A model generated the notes under the pieces. That model made no database searches and was not told the DNA's origin. It saw only the letters and a list, made by a program, of their open reading frames with translations. Shown one piece after another: positions 25,159-34,432 of a stretch of DNA of 64,000 nucleotides. This stretch comes from Clostridia bacterium. Its GTDB lineage: Bacteria > Bacillota > Clostridia > Oscillospirales > CAG-272. The DNA lies in NCBI GenBank assembly GCA_017520505.1, contig JAFXFN010000006.1, forward strand, positions 1 to 64,000, read 5' to 3'. Each line of letters begins with the position of its first letter. Position 1 is the stretch's first letter. The translations under genes were made by a program, and so were the position numbers.

Positions 25159-26277
25159 TTATTTTTTTATAAGCTCAATGAGCTTTTTGTATATATCCTC
25201 ATTGGCTTTGGGCATTGCGAATTTTTTAATGCTTTTCGCCATATCCTTTGCCGCATTTTCGGTATAAAGTATTTTATTTACCGCATTTTCTATCTTTTCT
25301 TCATCGAGCTCGCTGTCTGCAATGAGTATTGCCGCACCGCTGTCAGAAAGAACCTTTGCGTTTTTGTACTGATGGTTTTCAGCAGCATAGGGATACGGCA
25401 CAAGCACTGCGGGCTTTGCTGTCAAAGCAAGCTCAGAAAGCGTCATAGCTCCTGCTCTGCACACAATAACGTCAGCTGCCGCCATACGGCACGGCATATC
25501 GTATATGTATTCAAGCACCTCGACTGACGGATCGTTTCCGAGTCCTGCTTCTGTATATGCATTTTTTGTTTTTTCGTAATCTTTTGTGCCCGTGGCGTGT
25601 GTCAGCTTTATATTTCCGTAAGCCTTCAGGTATTTTTCAGCCCATTTCACTACATTTGAGTTTATGTTTGCCGCACCGAGTGAGCCTCCGTATACAAGCA
25701 TACTGTATTTGAATTTCCCGCCGATGCCAAGCTTTTTGCGTGCGCTTTGATAATCGTACTTTTCTCCGTTTTCAAAATACGGATTTCCGACATGCACTAT
25801 TTTATGTCTGTACTGTTTTTTTATATATTCCTTTGTTTTTTCAAAATCCGTAAAAATAACATCAACATACGGCGCAAGCATTTTAATCGCAACACCGGGT
25901 ATTGCGTTTGATTCGTGAACAGCCGTGGGTATTTTCAACTTTGATGCCGCCTTTACAAGCGGATAGCACACATATCCTCCCGTACCGACAACAGCATCGG
26001 GCTTTTCTTCTTTAAGAAACTTTTTAACCTTTGAAACGCTTGTAACGGTAAGATACAGCGTTTTGATATTTTTAAGCGTCAGCTTTCTTTGCAGTCCCTG
26101 AATATTGATATGATGTATTTTATAACCTGCTTTTCCGACGAGCTTGTTTTCTATTCCCGTAGGCGTTCCGACAAATGCTATTTCACATTCGGGATCGTGT
26201 TTTTTTACTGTTTCTGCAATGGCAAGTGCGGGGTTTACATGACCGCCCGTGCCTCCGCCCGTGAATAATATTTTCAT
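25159..26277 (-). CDS. murG: UDP-GlcNAc:undecaprenyl-PP-MurNAc-pentapeptide transferase (lipid II synthase)
   Basis: MurG adds GlcNAc to lipid I on the inner membrane face. The GT28 motifs are clear: FTGGGTGGHVNPALA at the N-terminus, TGGYVCYPLVKAA, HESNAIPG, YGGSLGAANIN and CRAGAMTLSELA with PYPYAAENHQ near the C-terminus. Its 372 residues are full length. AAGGTG lies before the ATG, five bases after the ftsW stop codon. Confidence 0.97.
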   Translation of the reverse strand: MKILFTGGGTGGHVNPALAIAETVKKHDPECEIAFVGTPTGIENKLVGKAGYKIHHINIQGLQRKLTLKNIKTLYLTVTSVSKVKKFLKEEKPDAVVGTGGYVCYPLVKAASKLKIPTAVHESNAIPGVAIKMLAPYVDVIFTDFEKTKEYIKKQYRHKIVHVGNPYFENGEKYDYQSARKKLGIGGKFKYSMLVYGGSLGAANINSNVVKWAEKYLKAYGNIKLTHATGTKDYEKTKNAYTEAGLGNDPSVEVLEYIYDMPCRMAAADVIVCRAGAMTLSELALTAKPAVLVPYPYAAENHQYKNAKVLSDSGAAILIADSELDEEKIENAVNKILYTENAAKDMAKSIKKFAMPKANEDIYKKLIELIKK

Positions 26278-26282
26278 TATAA

Positions 26283-27629
26283 TTACACCTTATTGTGGTA
26301 AGAATATCTTGAAATTGAAAGCAGTATTCCCATTTCGCAAAGCAGGAATATAAGCGCTGTACCGCCGTATGAGAAGAACGGCAGAGAAATTCCCGTAGGC
26401 GGGAAAAGATTTGTTACAACGAAGACATTGAGTATCGTCTGTATTGCAACCTTGCCTGTTATACCCATTGCGACAAGTCTTGAAAAGCTGTCGGGGGCAC
26501 GTCTTGAAACGACAATGCCTCGCCATATAAGTATACCGAACATAAGGAACATAACGAGCGCTCCGATAAATCCGAGCTCCTCGCAAATTATCGCAAATAT
26601 ATAGTCATTCTGCGGTTCAGGCAGGTACATATGCTTTTGTGTTGAGTTACCGAGACCTACACCGAAAAGTCCACCCGATGATATTGCATAAAGGCTCTGC
26701 ACGATCTGCCAGCCCTCGTCAAGCTCATATTTGAACGGATCGAGCCAAGCCATAATACGGTCGCTCGTATACCCCACAGAGGTTATCATAACCACAGCAC
26801 CGACAATTCCGACTGCGATAAGCGCACCTATCCAACGTGCTGACACCTTGCCGACAAAAATTACTACCATACCGATAGAAAACAGAATTATCGTACCCGA
26901 CATATGCTTTTCAACAAGAGTAACAAGGCAGACAACACCGATCATACCGAACGGTATTACCACTTCCCTTACAAAAACGGGAAGATATTCTTTAAATGAG
27001 CGTTTAAAAACGGGTTTCTTTTTTTCCTTTGCCGTAAGTGAATCAAGATCACGTGCGGCGATGACATATTTCGAAATATACCATGACAGCATAAGCACGA
27101 GCGCAAGCTTCATAAGCTCCGTCGGCTGTATCTGCAAAGGCCCTAAAACTATCCATCTTTTCGCACCGTTTACCGTTTTACCGATTATAGGCACAAGGCA
27201 CAAAAGTATGAATGAACATCCGAATGCGGCAGGCGACATAAGGCGGAAGAATCTGTAATCCACCTGCATTATAAGCAGCATCATACCTACACCGATGCCA
27301 ACCCACATTATATGCTTTTTCACCCAATAGAAGCTGTCGCCGTAGTCATTCTGCGCCCAGGCATAGCTTGCGGAAAAGACCATTACCGTTCCGAAAAGGA
27401 GCAGAATGAGAATGATAACAAGAAGCGGTCTGTCAAATCCGGTTTTTATACGGTTTACAGTACGTTCAGCACGAAGCTTTCCTCTTTGCTTAGATACTGT
27501 AAGTCTGCCGCCCTGCACGATGTCACGGCTTACGGCATATTCAATTTTCTTTCTTTGCGCCGAAAATGCTGTCGCATCGTTTTTTCTTTCCGACACGGGG
27601 GCAATATCTCTTTTTTCTTTTTCATCCAT
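26283..27629 (-). CDS. ftsW: SEDS-family peptidoglycan polymerase FtsW/SpoVE
   Basis: The 448-residue protein has a basic cytoplasmic N-terminus of about 70 residues and about ten membrane helices. SEDS motifs include FGTVMVFSASYAWAQ, GLGNSTQKHMYLPEPQNDYIFAII and the C-terminal LPFFSYGGTALI. It polymerises glycan strands with a class B PBP, here SpoVD. Sequence alone does not separate vegetative FtsW from the spore-specific SpoVE. It directly follows mraY, with no murD between them. Confidence 0.93.
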   Translation of the reverse strand: MDEKEKRDIAPVSERKNDATAFSAQRKKIEYAVSRDIVQGGRLTVSKQRGKLRAERTVNRIKTGFDRPLLVIILILLLFGTVMVFSASYAWAQNDYGDSFYWVKKHIMWVGIGVGMMLLIMQVDYRFFRLMSPAAFGCSFILLCLVPIIGKTVNGAKRWIVLGPLQIQPTELMKLALVLMLSWYISKYVIAARDLDSLTAKEKKKPVFKRSFKEYLPVFVREVVIPFGMIGVVCLVTLVEKHMSGTIILFSIGMVVIFVGKVSARWIGALIAVGIVGAVVMITSVGYTSDRIMAWLDPFKYELDEGWQIVQSLYAISSGGLFGVGLGNSTQKHMYLPEPQNDYIFAIICEELGFIGALVMFLMFGILIWRGIVVSRRAPDSFSRLVAMGITGKVAIQTILNVFVVTNLFPPTGISLPFFSYGGTALIFLLCEMGILLSISRYSYHNKV

Positions 27630-27650
27630 AGCAATACCCCCTTAAAAGAA

Positions 27651-28658
27651 TCAGACGGCGAAGTATGCAATAACGGAGCAAAGCGCCGTTACAGCTCCGA
27701 ATGTAACACAAATTTTGATTTCGGAAAAACCGCACATCTCAAAATGGTGATGTATAGGAGCCATTTTGAAGAAGCGTTTTCCGCCTGTAAGCTTGAAGTA
27801 ACCAACCTGTATAATAACACTGCAAGCCTCGATTATATATACAAGTCCGCAAAGCACCACGATAAGCGGTTCATCTATCATAAATGCAAGGCCCGAAACA
27901 ACTCCTCCGAGGAAAAGCGAGCCCGTGTCACCCATAAATATCTTTGCAGGATATGCATTATAGACCAAAAATCCGAGGCAAACTCCCATAAGTATTCCGG
28001 AAAGTGCGGAAACATCTGTTGCGCTTTCGCCTATTTTGGAAGCAAATGCGGCAAAAGAACCGCCGATTATGAGCGTAACGGTTGATGCAAGACCGTCTAT
28101 ACCGTCTGTAAGATTTGCGGCATTGACGATACCCGTAATGAGTATCAGAGCAAATATGTAGTAAAAATATCCGAGATCAAGCTCAAGTGACGTAAACGGT
28201 ATATGAAGCACCGTCGAAAGGTTATCCGTGAGCGTAAGCACGACGAGATAAAGTCCTGCGATAACGAGCTGTAAAAGATATTTCTGCTTTGCCGTAAGCC
28301 CCTCATTCTGTTTTTTAAGAAGCTTTACTCTGTCGTCTATTATACCGATAGCACCGTAAAGCAGAGCCATAACGACAGTACATATCAATTTAACATTCGG
28401 TGCAATTCCGTCATTATAAATACAGTAAATAATAACGCCGAGGCCTGTGATAAATGCGGCAATAAGCATCGCAAGACCGCCCATTGTGGGTGTTCCCTCC
28501 TTGCCCTTATGCCAGCGAGGTCCTATATCGAGTATTTTCTGCCCCATTTTAAGGCTTTTCAAAACGGGAATAAGCTTACGTGTTGCAAATGCACATATCA
28601 GAAATGAGCATACTAAACATACGATAAAAAATATTGTTTGCGATGTCATACCGTTCAC
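27651..28658 (-). CDS. mraY: Phospho-N-acetylmuramoyl-pentapeptide transferase
   Basis: MraY makes lipid I in the membrane. The 335-residue multi-pass protein has GTPTMGGLAML, NLTDGIDGLAST, FMGDTGSLFLGG and the APIHHHFE loop, which together contain the catalytic Asp residues. The frame starts at a GTG overlapping the murF stop (GAGTGA). An ATG three codons later, at 28649, with AAAGAG eight bases before it, is an equally good start. Confidence 0.97.
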   Translation of the reverse strand: MNGMTSQTIFFIVCLVCSFLICAFATRKLIPVLKSLKMGQKILDIGPRWHKGKEGTPTMGGLAMLIAAFITGLGVIIYCIYNDGIAPNVKLICTVVMALLYGAIGIIDDRVKLLKKQNEGLTAKQKYLLQLVIAGLYLVVLTLTDNLSTVLHIPFTSLELDLGYFYYIFALILITGIVNAANLTDGIDGLASTVTLIIGGSFAAFASKIGESATDVSALSGILMGVCLGFLVYNAYPAKIFMGDTGSLFLGGVVSGLAFMIDEPLIVVLCGLVYIIEACSVIIQVGYFKLTGGKRFFKMAPIHHHFEMCGFSEIKICVTFGAVTALCSVIAYFAV

Positions 28659-30070
28659 TCTTTAAATGATCCTTCGAAATTTTCTATTGCTTCTTCAAGC
28701 TTTACCGCACGGCTTGCTTTGAACATTATTATGTCGCCGTGCAAAATATTAGCGCATATAGTCCTTGTCAGCTCATCGTATGAGATTCCGTCGGAAAACG
28801 TGTGCACGCACTCCTTGGGCATACCGGCTTCAACAGCCCCATCAGCAATTCGTCCTGCATTTGTGCCCCAGGTGTAAAGATGGTCAACACCTGACTTGTA
28901 CGCTTCCTCTCCGACTTCTCTGTGAAGCGAGGCGGATGCCGCACCAAGCTCTCTCATCTCACCCAAAACCGCATGAGAGCGCACTTTTCTTTCCTTTGCA
29001 AGTCCTGCAAGCGTCTTGCACGAAGCTCTCATTGATTCGGGAGAAGCGTTATAGCAGTCCGCTATAACAGTATAATCCGCAACAGGATATATCTTCTGGC
29101 GCATACCTGTCGTTCTGTAATTCATTAGACCGCTTTTGATGTTATCCTCTGTAATTCCAAAAGTATAAGCAAGGGCAAAAACAGCAAGGGAATTATAGAC
29201 GTTGTGCATACCTATTGCAGGTATTCTGATTTCTTTAACAATTCTGTCCTCTGCCTTTATATAAACGTCATAGCAAAGTCCGTTTTCGGAAAACGAAACG
29301 TTTTTACCGATAAAATCAGCTTCTTCGTTGAAAATTGCCGAATATATGCGTCTGTATCCGACGTCTTTTTCGTGTTCGCCCCACAAATACGGGTCATCAC
29401 CGTTTAAAACAAGAACGCTTTCGTTTGTAAAGTTCTTTGTTATCTCAAGCTTTGCACGGAGTATATTCTCACGGCTGCCGAGCATTTCCATATGTGATGT
29501 TCCGATATTTGTTATAATCGCTCCGTCGGGATATACCACGTCTACCATTGCCGCAATTTCTCCGAATGAGCTCATACCCATTTCAAAAACAGCCGCTTCA
29601 ACATCGTTTTCCATATCAAACACCGTTAAGGGCAAGCCTATAACGCTGTTAAAGTTTCCGTCTGTTTTATGTGTCTTATATGTTGTTTTGAAAACAGATG
29701 CCATAAATTCCTTTGTTGTCGTTTTTCCGACACTTCCGGTTACAGCAAATGTTCTCTTCAGGGTTTCTATTTTATTTTTAAAGCCCTTTGCTATATCGCC
29801 GAGTGCCTTGAGTGTGTCTTCGACAACAAGCGCATTTCCCACAGCATCTCTTTGGCAAAGAACGCAAGAGGCACCGTTTTCAACGGCTTTTGAAATATAA
29901 TTGTGTCCGTCGGTATTATCACCCTTGAGCGCAACGAACATAATACCTTCTCCGCTCGTTATTTTTCTTGAATCTATTTCAGCAGAGCATACGTCGCAGT
30001 CATCACCGACAAGCGTACCGCCGCACCACTTTGCCGCTTCGCTGAGTTTAAACAACACTTTTTTTTCCAT
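28655..30070 (-). CDS. murF: UDP-MurNAc-tripeptide:D-alanyl-D-alanine ligase
   Basis: MurF adds D-Ala-D-Ala to the UDP-MurNAc tripeptide. The 471-residue Mur ligase has the P-loop AVTGSVGKTTTKEF, the carbamylated-Lys region and the C-terminal DCYNASPESMRAS motif typical of MurF. AAGGAT precedes the ATG, three bases after the murE stop. Confidence 0.96.
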   Translation of the reverse strand: MEKKVLFKLSEAAKWCGGTLVGDDCDVCSAEIDSRKITSGEGIMFVALKGDNTDGHNYISKAVENGASCVLCQRDAVGNALVVEDTLKALGDIAKGFKNKIETLKRTFAVTGSVGKTTTKEFMASVFKTTYKTHKTDGNFNSVIGLPLTVFDMENDVEAAVFEMGMSSFGEIAAMVDVVYPDGAIITNIGTSHMEMLGSRENILRAKLEITKNFTNESVLVLNGDDPYLWGEHEKDVGYRRIYSAIFNEEADFIGKNVSFSENGLCYDVYIKAEDRIVKEIRIPAIGMHNVYNSLAVFALAYTFGITEDNIKSGLMNYRTTGMRQKIYPVADYTVIADCYNASPESMRASCKTLAGLAKERKVRSHAVLGEMRELGAASASLHREVGEEAYKSGVDHLYTWGTNAGRIADGAVEAGMPKECVHTFSDGISYDELTRTICANILHGDIIMFKASRAVKLEEAIENFEGSFKE

Positions 30071-30073
30071 AAT

Positions 30074-31561
30074 TTATCCTTCAGATGTTTTACCTTTCAG
30101 ATATCCGAAAACTATATCCTTTTCGCTGTAAGGTATTTTTCCGTTTTGGTTTATTTCGTATTCCTCGTGTCCCTTGCCCGCAAGGACTATCACATCGCCG
30201 TCACCTGCAATATCGATGGCATATCTTATCGCCTCGCTTCTGTCGGTGATAACCTTGAATCTTGACGTTTTATCTATTCCCTTTAATATATCCGAAATTA
30301 TATCTTCGGGCATCTCCGTTCTCGGATTATCGGACGTTACTATCGTAAAGTCCGCTGTGAAAGATGATATCCGCCCCATTTCGGGACGTTTCGTTTTATC
30401 TCTGTCGCCGCCGCATCCAAAGACAGAAATAAGCCTTTTTTCGGTGAACGAACGGCAAGCGTTCAAAATATTCAAAAGTGCATCGGGCGTATGCGCGAAG
30501 TCAATGACAACGGAAAATCCGACATCAAATTCAGAAAGGTCAAGCACCTCGCATCTGCCCTTTATGGCTGACAGGCTTTCAAGTGCCGAAGCAGAATCCG
30601 GAGCATCTACCCCAAGTGCCTCGCATATACCGATAGCACAAGCGGCATTATGCACGTTATATCTGCCGGGCAAAAGCAGCTTCACCTTTGCGTATTTTCC
30701 CCCGAAATAGTCAAACTGCACACCGTTTATGCCGTTATCACAGATATCCGATAAGACGATGTCGGCATTTCTCTTTTCGGAATAAAACCGCTTTTTACCC
30801 CGTGTGCGTCTTGCGATAACAGACGATGAAGGATCGTCACCGTTCAGAACAGATATTTTACTTTGTGTAAAAAGCTTGCATTTTGATGATATATAATCCT
30901 CTGCCGTCTTATGAAAATCAAGATGATCGGTGCTTATATTCGTAAGTGCGCCGACATCGAACGTACAAGAAGCAACTCTGTCCTGCTTCAAGGCGTGTGA
31001 GGATACTTCACTTACAACTGCCCTTGCGCCTTTTTTTCTGTACAGATCAAGCAAGCGGTAAAACTCACTCGGCGGCGGTGTCGTCATTGCTGACGGCTCT
31101 ATATCATCGCCCACGCCGTTTCCGAGCGTTCCTATAATACCGCATTTTATTCCGTTATTTTCAAGTATGTGCTTTACCATTCGGCAAACGGTTGTTTTTC
31201 CGTTTGTTCCCGTGACGCCGACAAGGTGAAGGTATCTTTCCGGGGATGAATAGTAATTGCTCATTATAACGGCGCACGCACGGCGTGCGTTATTTGTTTC
31301 AATGAAGCAAACACCGTCGACATTGCACACAAAGCTCCTTTGTCGGCTTTCGTACACAATGGCAGACGCACCGTTTGCTATAGCCTTTGATATATAATCA
31401 AATCCGTCATGCACCGTACCGCCGAGGGCGATAAAAAGGTCACCGCATCTGACATCATTTGAATTATCTTTTACTTCGTTTATTTCGGCAGAAAATAGAT
31501 TTTCGCTTGCACGGATTATGCAAACACCGCCCAAAAGCTCGGAAAGCTTAATAAATATCAC
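30074..31561 (-). CDS. murE: UDP-MurNAc-L-Ala-D-Glu:meso-diaminopimelate ligase
   Basis: This Mur ligase has the P-loop GVTGTNGKTTVCRM and the motif TSDNPRTEMPEDI, whose DNPR selects meso-diaminopimelate, so the wall is of the DAP type. The only AUG/GUG-type start is GTG 31561, which lacks a ribosome binding site. Three codons on, an ATT at 31552 follows AGGTG by six bases and would give the family N-terminus MKLSELL. The start could therefore be non-AUG, as proposed more strongly for the gene upstream. Length is 492-495 residues. Confidence 0.96.
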   Translation of the reverse strand: MIFIKLSELLGGVCIIRASENLFSAEINEVKDNSNDVRCGDLFIALGGTVHDGFDYISKAIANGASAIVYESRQRSFVCNVDGVCFIETNNARRACAVIMSNYYSSPERYLHLVGVTGTNGKTTVCRMVKHILENNGIKCGIIGTLGNGVGDDIEPSAMTTPPPSEFYRLLDLYRKKGARAVVSEVSSHALKQDRVASCTFDVGALTNISTDHLDFHKTAEDYISSKCKLFTQSKISVLNGDDPSSSVIARRTRGKKRFYSEKRNADIVLSDICDNGINGVQFDYFGGKYAKVKLLLPGRYNVHNAACAIGICEALGVDAPDSASALESLSAIKGRCEVLDLSEFDVGFSVVIDFAHTPDALLNILNACRSFTEKRLISVFGCGGDRDKTKRPEMGRISSFTADFTIVTSDNPRTEMPEDIISDILKGIDKTSRFKVITDRSEAIRYAIDIAGDGDVIVLAGKGHEEYEINQNGKIPYSEKDIVFGYLKGKTSEG

Positions 31562-31599
31562 CTGTTTTCAGTAAATATCTTTAAACTTCCTTACATTTG

Positions 31600-33852
31600 T
31601 CAGTTTGTATTTCCGATTATCTCGTCCATAAACATAAATTCTATGGTCACAACAGTTCCCTCGGGAACCTTACTTCCCGCCTCCGGGAATTGCTTCACCG
31701 CATAAGAGGTTTTTGTTGCAACTGCTCCGCTGACGCTTATATTGAGCCCCGAATCGATGACGAGCTTATTTGCCTCGCTCGGTGATTTTCCTATAACGTC
31801 GGGAACCTTTACCGTTTTTTCCTGCTCTGTTGATGATGTATAAAGTATCATCTTACCGCTTTTTATAACAAGCGTGTCACCCGCCTTCGGCATCTGGGAA
31901 ACAACGGTCTTGCCGTCACCCTTTACAGTAACCTCATAGCCAAGCGATTCAAGCTTATTCTTTGCGGTATTTACATCTGCGCCGATATAACTGCTGACCA
32001 CGGTCTGCTTATTTTCGGCATCTTTATCCGAATATTCAGGCTCAATTCCGAGGTACGGAAGCACCTCTGCAAGTATCTTGCTGTTATACGGTGCGGCAAT
32101 TATAGAACCCTCCGTACGGCTTACGGCGGCATTCGGCTCATCAACGACAACGATGAGCGTCACCTCGGGATCATCAGCAGGTGCTACGGAAAAGCACGAG
32201 CCTATACGCAATGAAAAATTACCGTTTTCATCAGCCTTATCTCTTTTTTCCGATGTTCCCGTTTTTGCGCCGACCTTATAGCCTGCAACGTAAGCGTTTG
32301 TAGCACCCACGCCGTTTGTTACACCCTTTTCAAGAATGTCGCATATCTGCGCACCCGTGTCAGCTGAAATGACCTGGCGTTTAACTGTCGTTCCGAATTC
32401 GGAAACGATATTTCCATCATCGCCAAGTATTTGTTTTACAACGTGCGGTACTATAATATTTCCGCCGTTTGCAACGCTTGAAATGGAGGTGAGCTGTCTT
32501 ATTGCGGTCAATTTGAACGTCTGACCGAATGAATATACCGCAAGCTCTGTCTGATGGAAATTCTTAAAGCTGTGGCAATACGTGCTTGCCTCACCCGGCA
32601 GGTCTATTCCCGTAAGCTCTTTATATCCGAATGATTCATAATAATTATAAAATCTTTCCTCACCAAGCTTTGCAGCCGTTATCATCATCGTGGGGTTACA
32701 CGATTTCTGAAGTCCCTCTTCAAAATTAAGATCTCCGTGACCTGACACCTTATGGCACTTTATTCTTCCGTATCCGTCTACTATATGGTATCCGGGACAA
32801 TAGTAGTGCGTGCCTCTTGATACGATATCCTCTTCGAGTGCCATACTGCAGGTGGCTATCTTGAAGGTTGAGCCGGGCTCATAAAGGTCATTTATTGCCT
32901 TGTTTGCCCACATCATACCGAGAAGCTGACGTTTATATATATTGTAATCCTCGCTTCCGACCTCATAACCGCTTTTATCAAGCTTGAGCTGAGATGCGGC
33001 GTCGAGCGTATTCGGCTCATTACAGTTGAAGTCCGGCTTTGTAGCCATAGCAAGTATTTCGCCTGTGTCGGGGTCCATAATAATTCCCGTTACCCTGTTC
33101 TGTGCATCAGAGGCTTCAAGTGCTTCTTCAAGATACTTTTCAAGTATACATTGAACGTTGTAATCGATCGTCAGCACAAGGTCACAGCCGTCAACAGCCT
33201 TGACGTAGCTTTCATATTTATAAGGCATATCAAGGCCGAGACCGTTTTTAGCGGTTACTATCTTTCCCGATGTGCCTGTCAGATATTCGTCATACTGATA
33301 TTCAACTCCGTAAAGTCCTTGACCGTCAGTACCTGTAAAGCCCAAAACGTGTGAAAGCAGATTGCCATAAGGGTAATATCGTTCGGTACCGGTGACAAGA
33401 TGCACACAGTCGAGCTTATACTCGGCAATAAAGGCACGGACCATATCCGCTTCTTCCTTCTCTACACCTCTTTTTATCGTTTCGTCCTTACGCTTTACAA
33501 GACCGCCCTTTTCGTATACCATATCGTAATCAACGTCGAGTATACGTGAAAGATTTTCTGCAATAAGTCTTCTTTCGGCATTTCCGTCAATGTCCGCAGG
33601 AGAAATAAACACGCGTTCAACCGTGTTGTTATCGGCAAGAATAATGCCGTTTCTGTCATAAATTCTGCCTCTCGAGGCAAATACGGATGTTTCGCGTGTT
33701 ATGTTTTCGGCGGCTTTTTTCTGATAGTCGCTGTAGCTCCATATCTGCAGATAAAAAAGCCTGCCGCTTATTACTATTAATGCCGCAACAAGGATAAATA
33801 TAAGCGTTCTGTCCTGCCAGCTTACCCTTTTCGGCTTGATGTTGTTGTTAAT
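31600..33852 (-). CDS. spoVD: Class B penicillin-binding protein, SpoVD/FtsI type, with two PASTA domains
   Basis: The 750-residue septal or spore transpeptidase has an N-terminal membrane anchor (about 17-33), SRGRIYDRNG (residues 62-71), a dimerisation domain, the active-site STFK (328-331), SCN (384-386) and KTG (530-532), and two C-terminal PASTA repeats (about 610-745). The first AUG/GUG/UUG in frame is GTG at 33612, which would remove the anchor and the RGRIYDRNG motif. The frame is open back to 33852, where ATT follows GAAAGGG by nine bases and an in-frame TAG precedes. I therefore place the start at ATT 33852. PASTA domains favour SpoVD over plain FtsI. Confidence 0.93.
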   Translation of the reverse strand: MNNNIKPKRVSWQDRTLIFILVAALIVISGRLFYLQIWSYSDYQKKAAENITRETSVFASRGRIYDRNGIILADNNTVERVFISPADIDGNAERRLIAENLSRILDVDYDMVYEKGGLVKRKDETIKRGVEKEEADMVRAFIAEYKLDCVHLVTGTERYYPYGNLLSHVLGFTGTDGQGLYGVEYQYDEYLTGTSGKIVTAKNGLGLDMPYKYESYVKAVDGCDLVLTIDYNVQCILEKYLEEALEASDAQNRVTGIIMDPDTGEILAMATKPDFNCNEPNTLDAASQLKLDKSGYEVGSEDYNIYKRQLLGMMWANKAINDLYEPGSTFKIATCSMALEEDIVSRGTHYYCPGYHIVDGYGRIKCHKVSGHGDLNFEEGLQKSCNPTMMITAAKLGEERFYNYYESFGYKELTGIDLPGEASTYCHSFKNFHQTELAVYSFGQTFKLTAIRQLTSISSVANGGNIIVPHVVKQILGDDGNIVSEFGTTVKRQVISADTGAQICDILEKGVTNGVGATNAYVAGYKVGAKTGTSEKRDKADENGNFSLRIGSCFSVAPADDPEVTLIVVVDEPNAAVSRTEGSIIAAPYNSKILAEVLPYLGIEPEYSDKDAENKQTVVSSYIGADVNTAKNKLESLGYEVTVKGDGKTVVSQMPKAGDTLVIKSGKMILYTSSTEQEKTVKVPDVIGKSPSEANKLVIDSGLNISVSGAVATKTSYAVKQFPEAGSKVPEGTVVTIEFMFMDEIIGNTN

Positions 33853-33898
33853 CTAAAAGCACCCTTTCGATATTGGTCGTACCGTAAAATATATTCCT

Positions 33899-34423
33899 TT
33901 AATCCTTGATATATTCCAGAATTTCGCCGAAGGTTTCACCGAGGGCTGATAAAATTCCCGACAGAGAATATCCCGCATCCTCTTCTTTTTCGGCAATAAG
34001 CACCTGGGATGCGTCATCTCCTGCTATAGCAACGTATTTTTTGGGAAGCTTATCTTCCTTTACCATTCCCATTGCCTGAGCCTGCTGTTCTATGTAGTTA
34101 AGGTCGTTTTTCTGTGACAGCTCAAAATTAAGCGCCTCTTCCTTCTCGATAAGCCCTTTAAGCTCACGGCTGAGATCGGAGACTTGTGAGGAATAGTCAC
34201 TTACCTGAACACCGACAAAAACGATGAACATAAGCAAAAGCGTGCATATAACAGCCATAAAAATAGTACCGACAGGCATCGGCGTTTTTGATTTGACCGT
34301 CTTTGTAAATGTTTTTTCTTTTATTTTAAGTCCTTTTAAATTTTCTTTGGTAAGAGATATACCGCCACCAACAGACGGCACATCTGTATTTTTCTTTACA
34401 AGTATATGTTTTTCCGCTGTCAT
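33899..34423 (-). CDS. ftsL: FtsL-like cell division protein
   Basis: The 174-residue protein has a basic cytoplasmic tail of about 50 residues, one membrane helix (FMAVICTLLLMFIVFVGV) and a heptad-like coiled coil (SQVSDLSRELKGLIEKEEALNFEL), the FtsL/DivIC topology. Its place between rsmH and the class B PBP gene is the canonical ftsL position. Sequence is poorly conserved in this family, so the name rests mainly on topology and order. GAGGAG precedes the ATG. Confidence 0.82.
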   Translation of the reverse strand: MTAEKHILVKKNTDVPSVGGGISLTKENLKGLKIKEKTFTKTVKSKTPMPVGTIFMAVICTLLLMFIVFVGVQVSDYSSQVSDLSRELKGLIEKEEALNFELSQKNDLNYIEQQAQAMGMVKEDKLPKKYVAIAGDDASQVLIAEKEEDAGYSLSGILSALGETFGEILEYIKD

Positions 34424-34432
34424 TTTTTCTCC

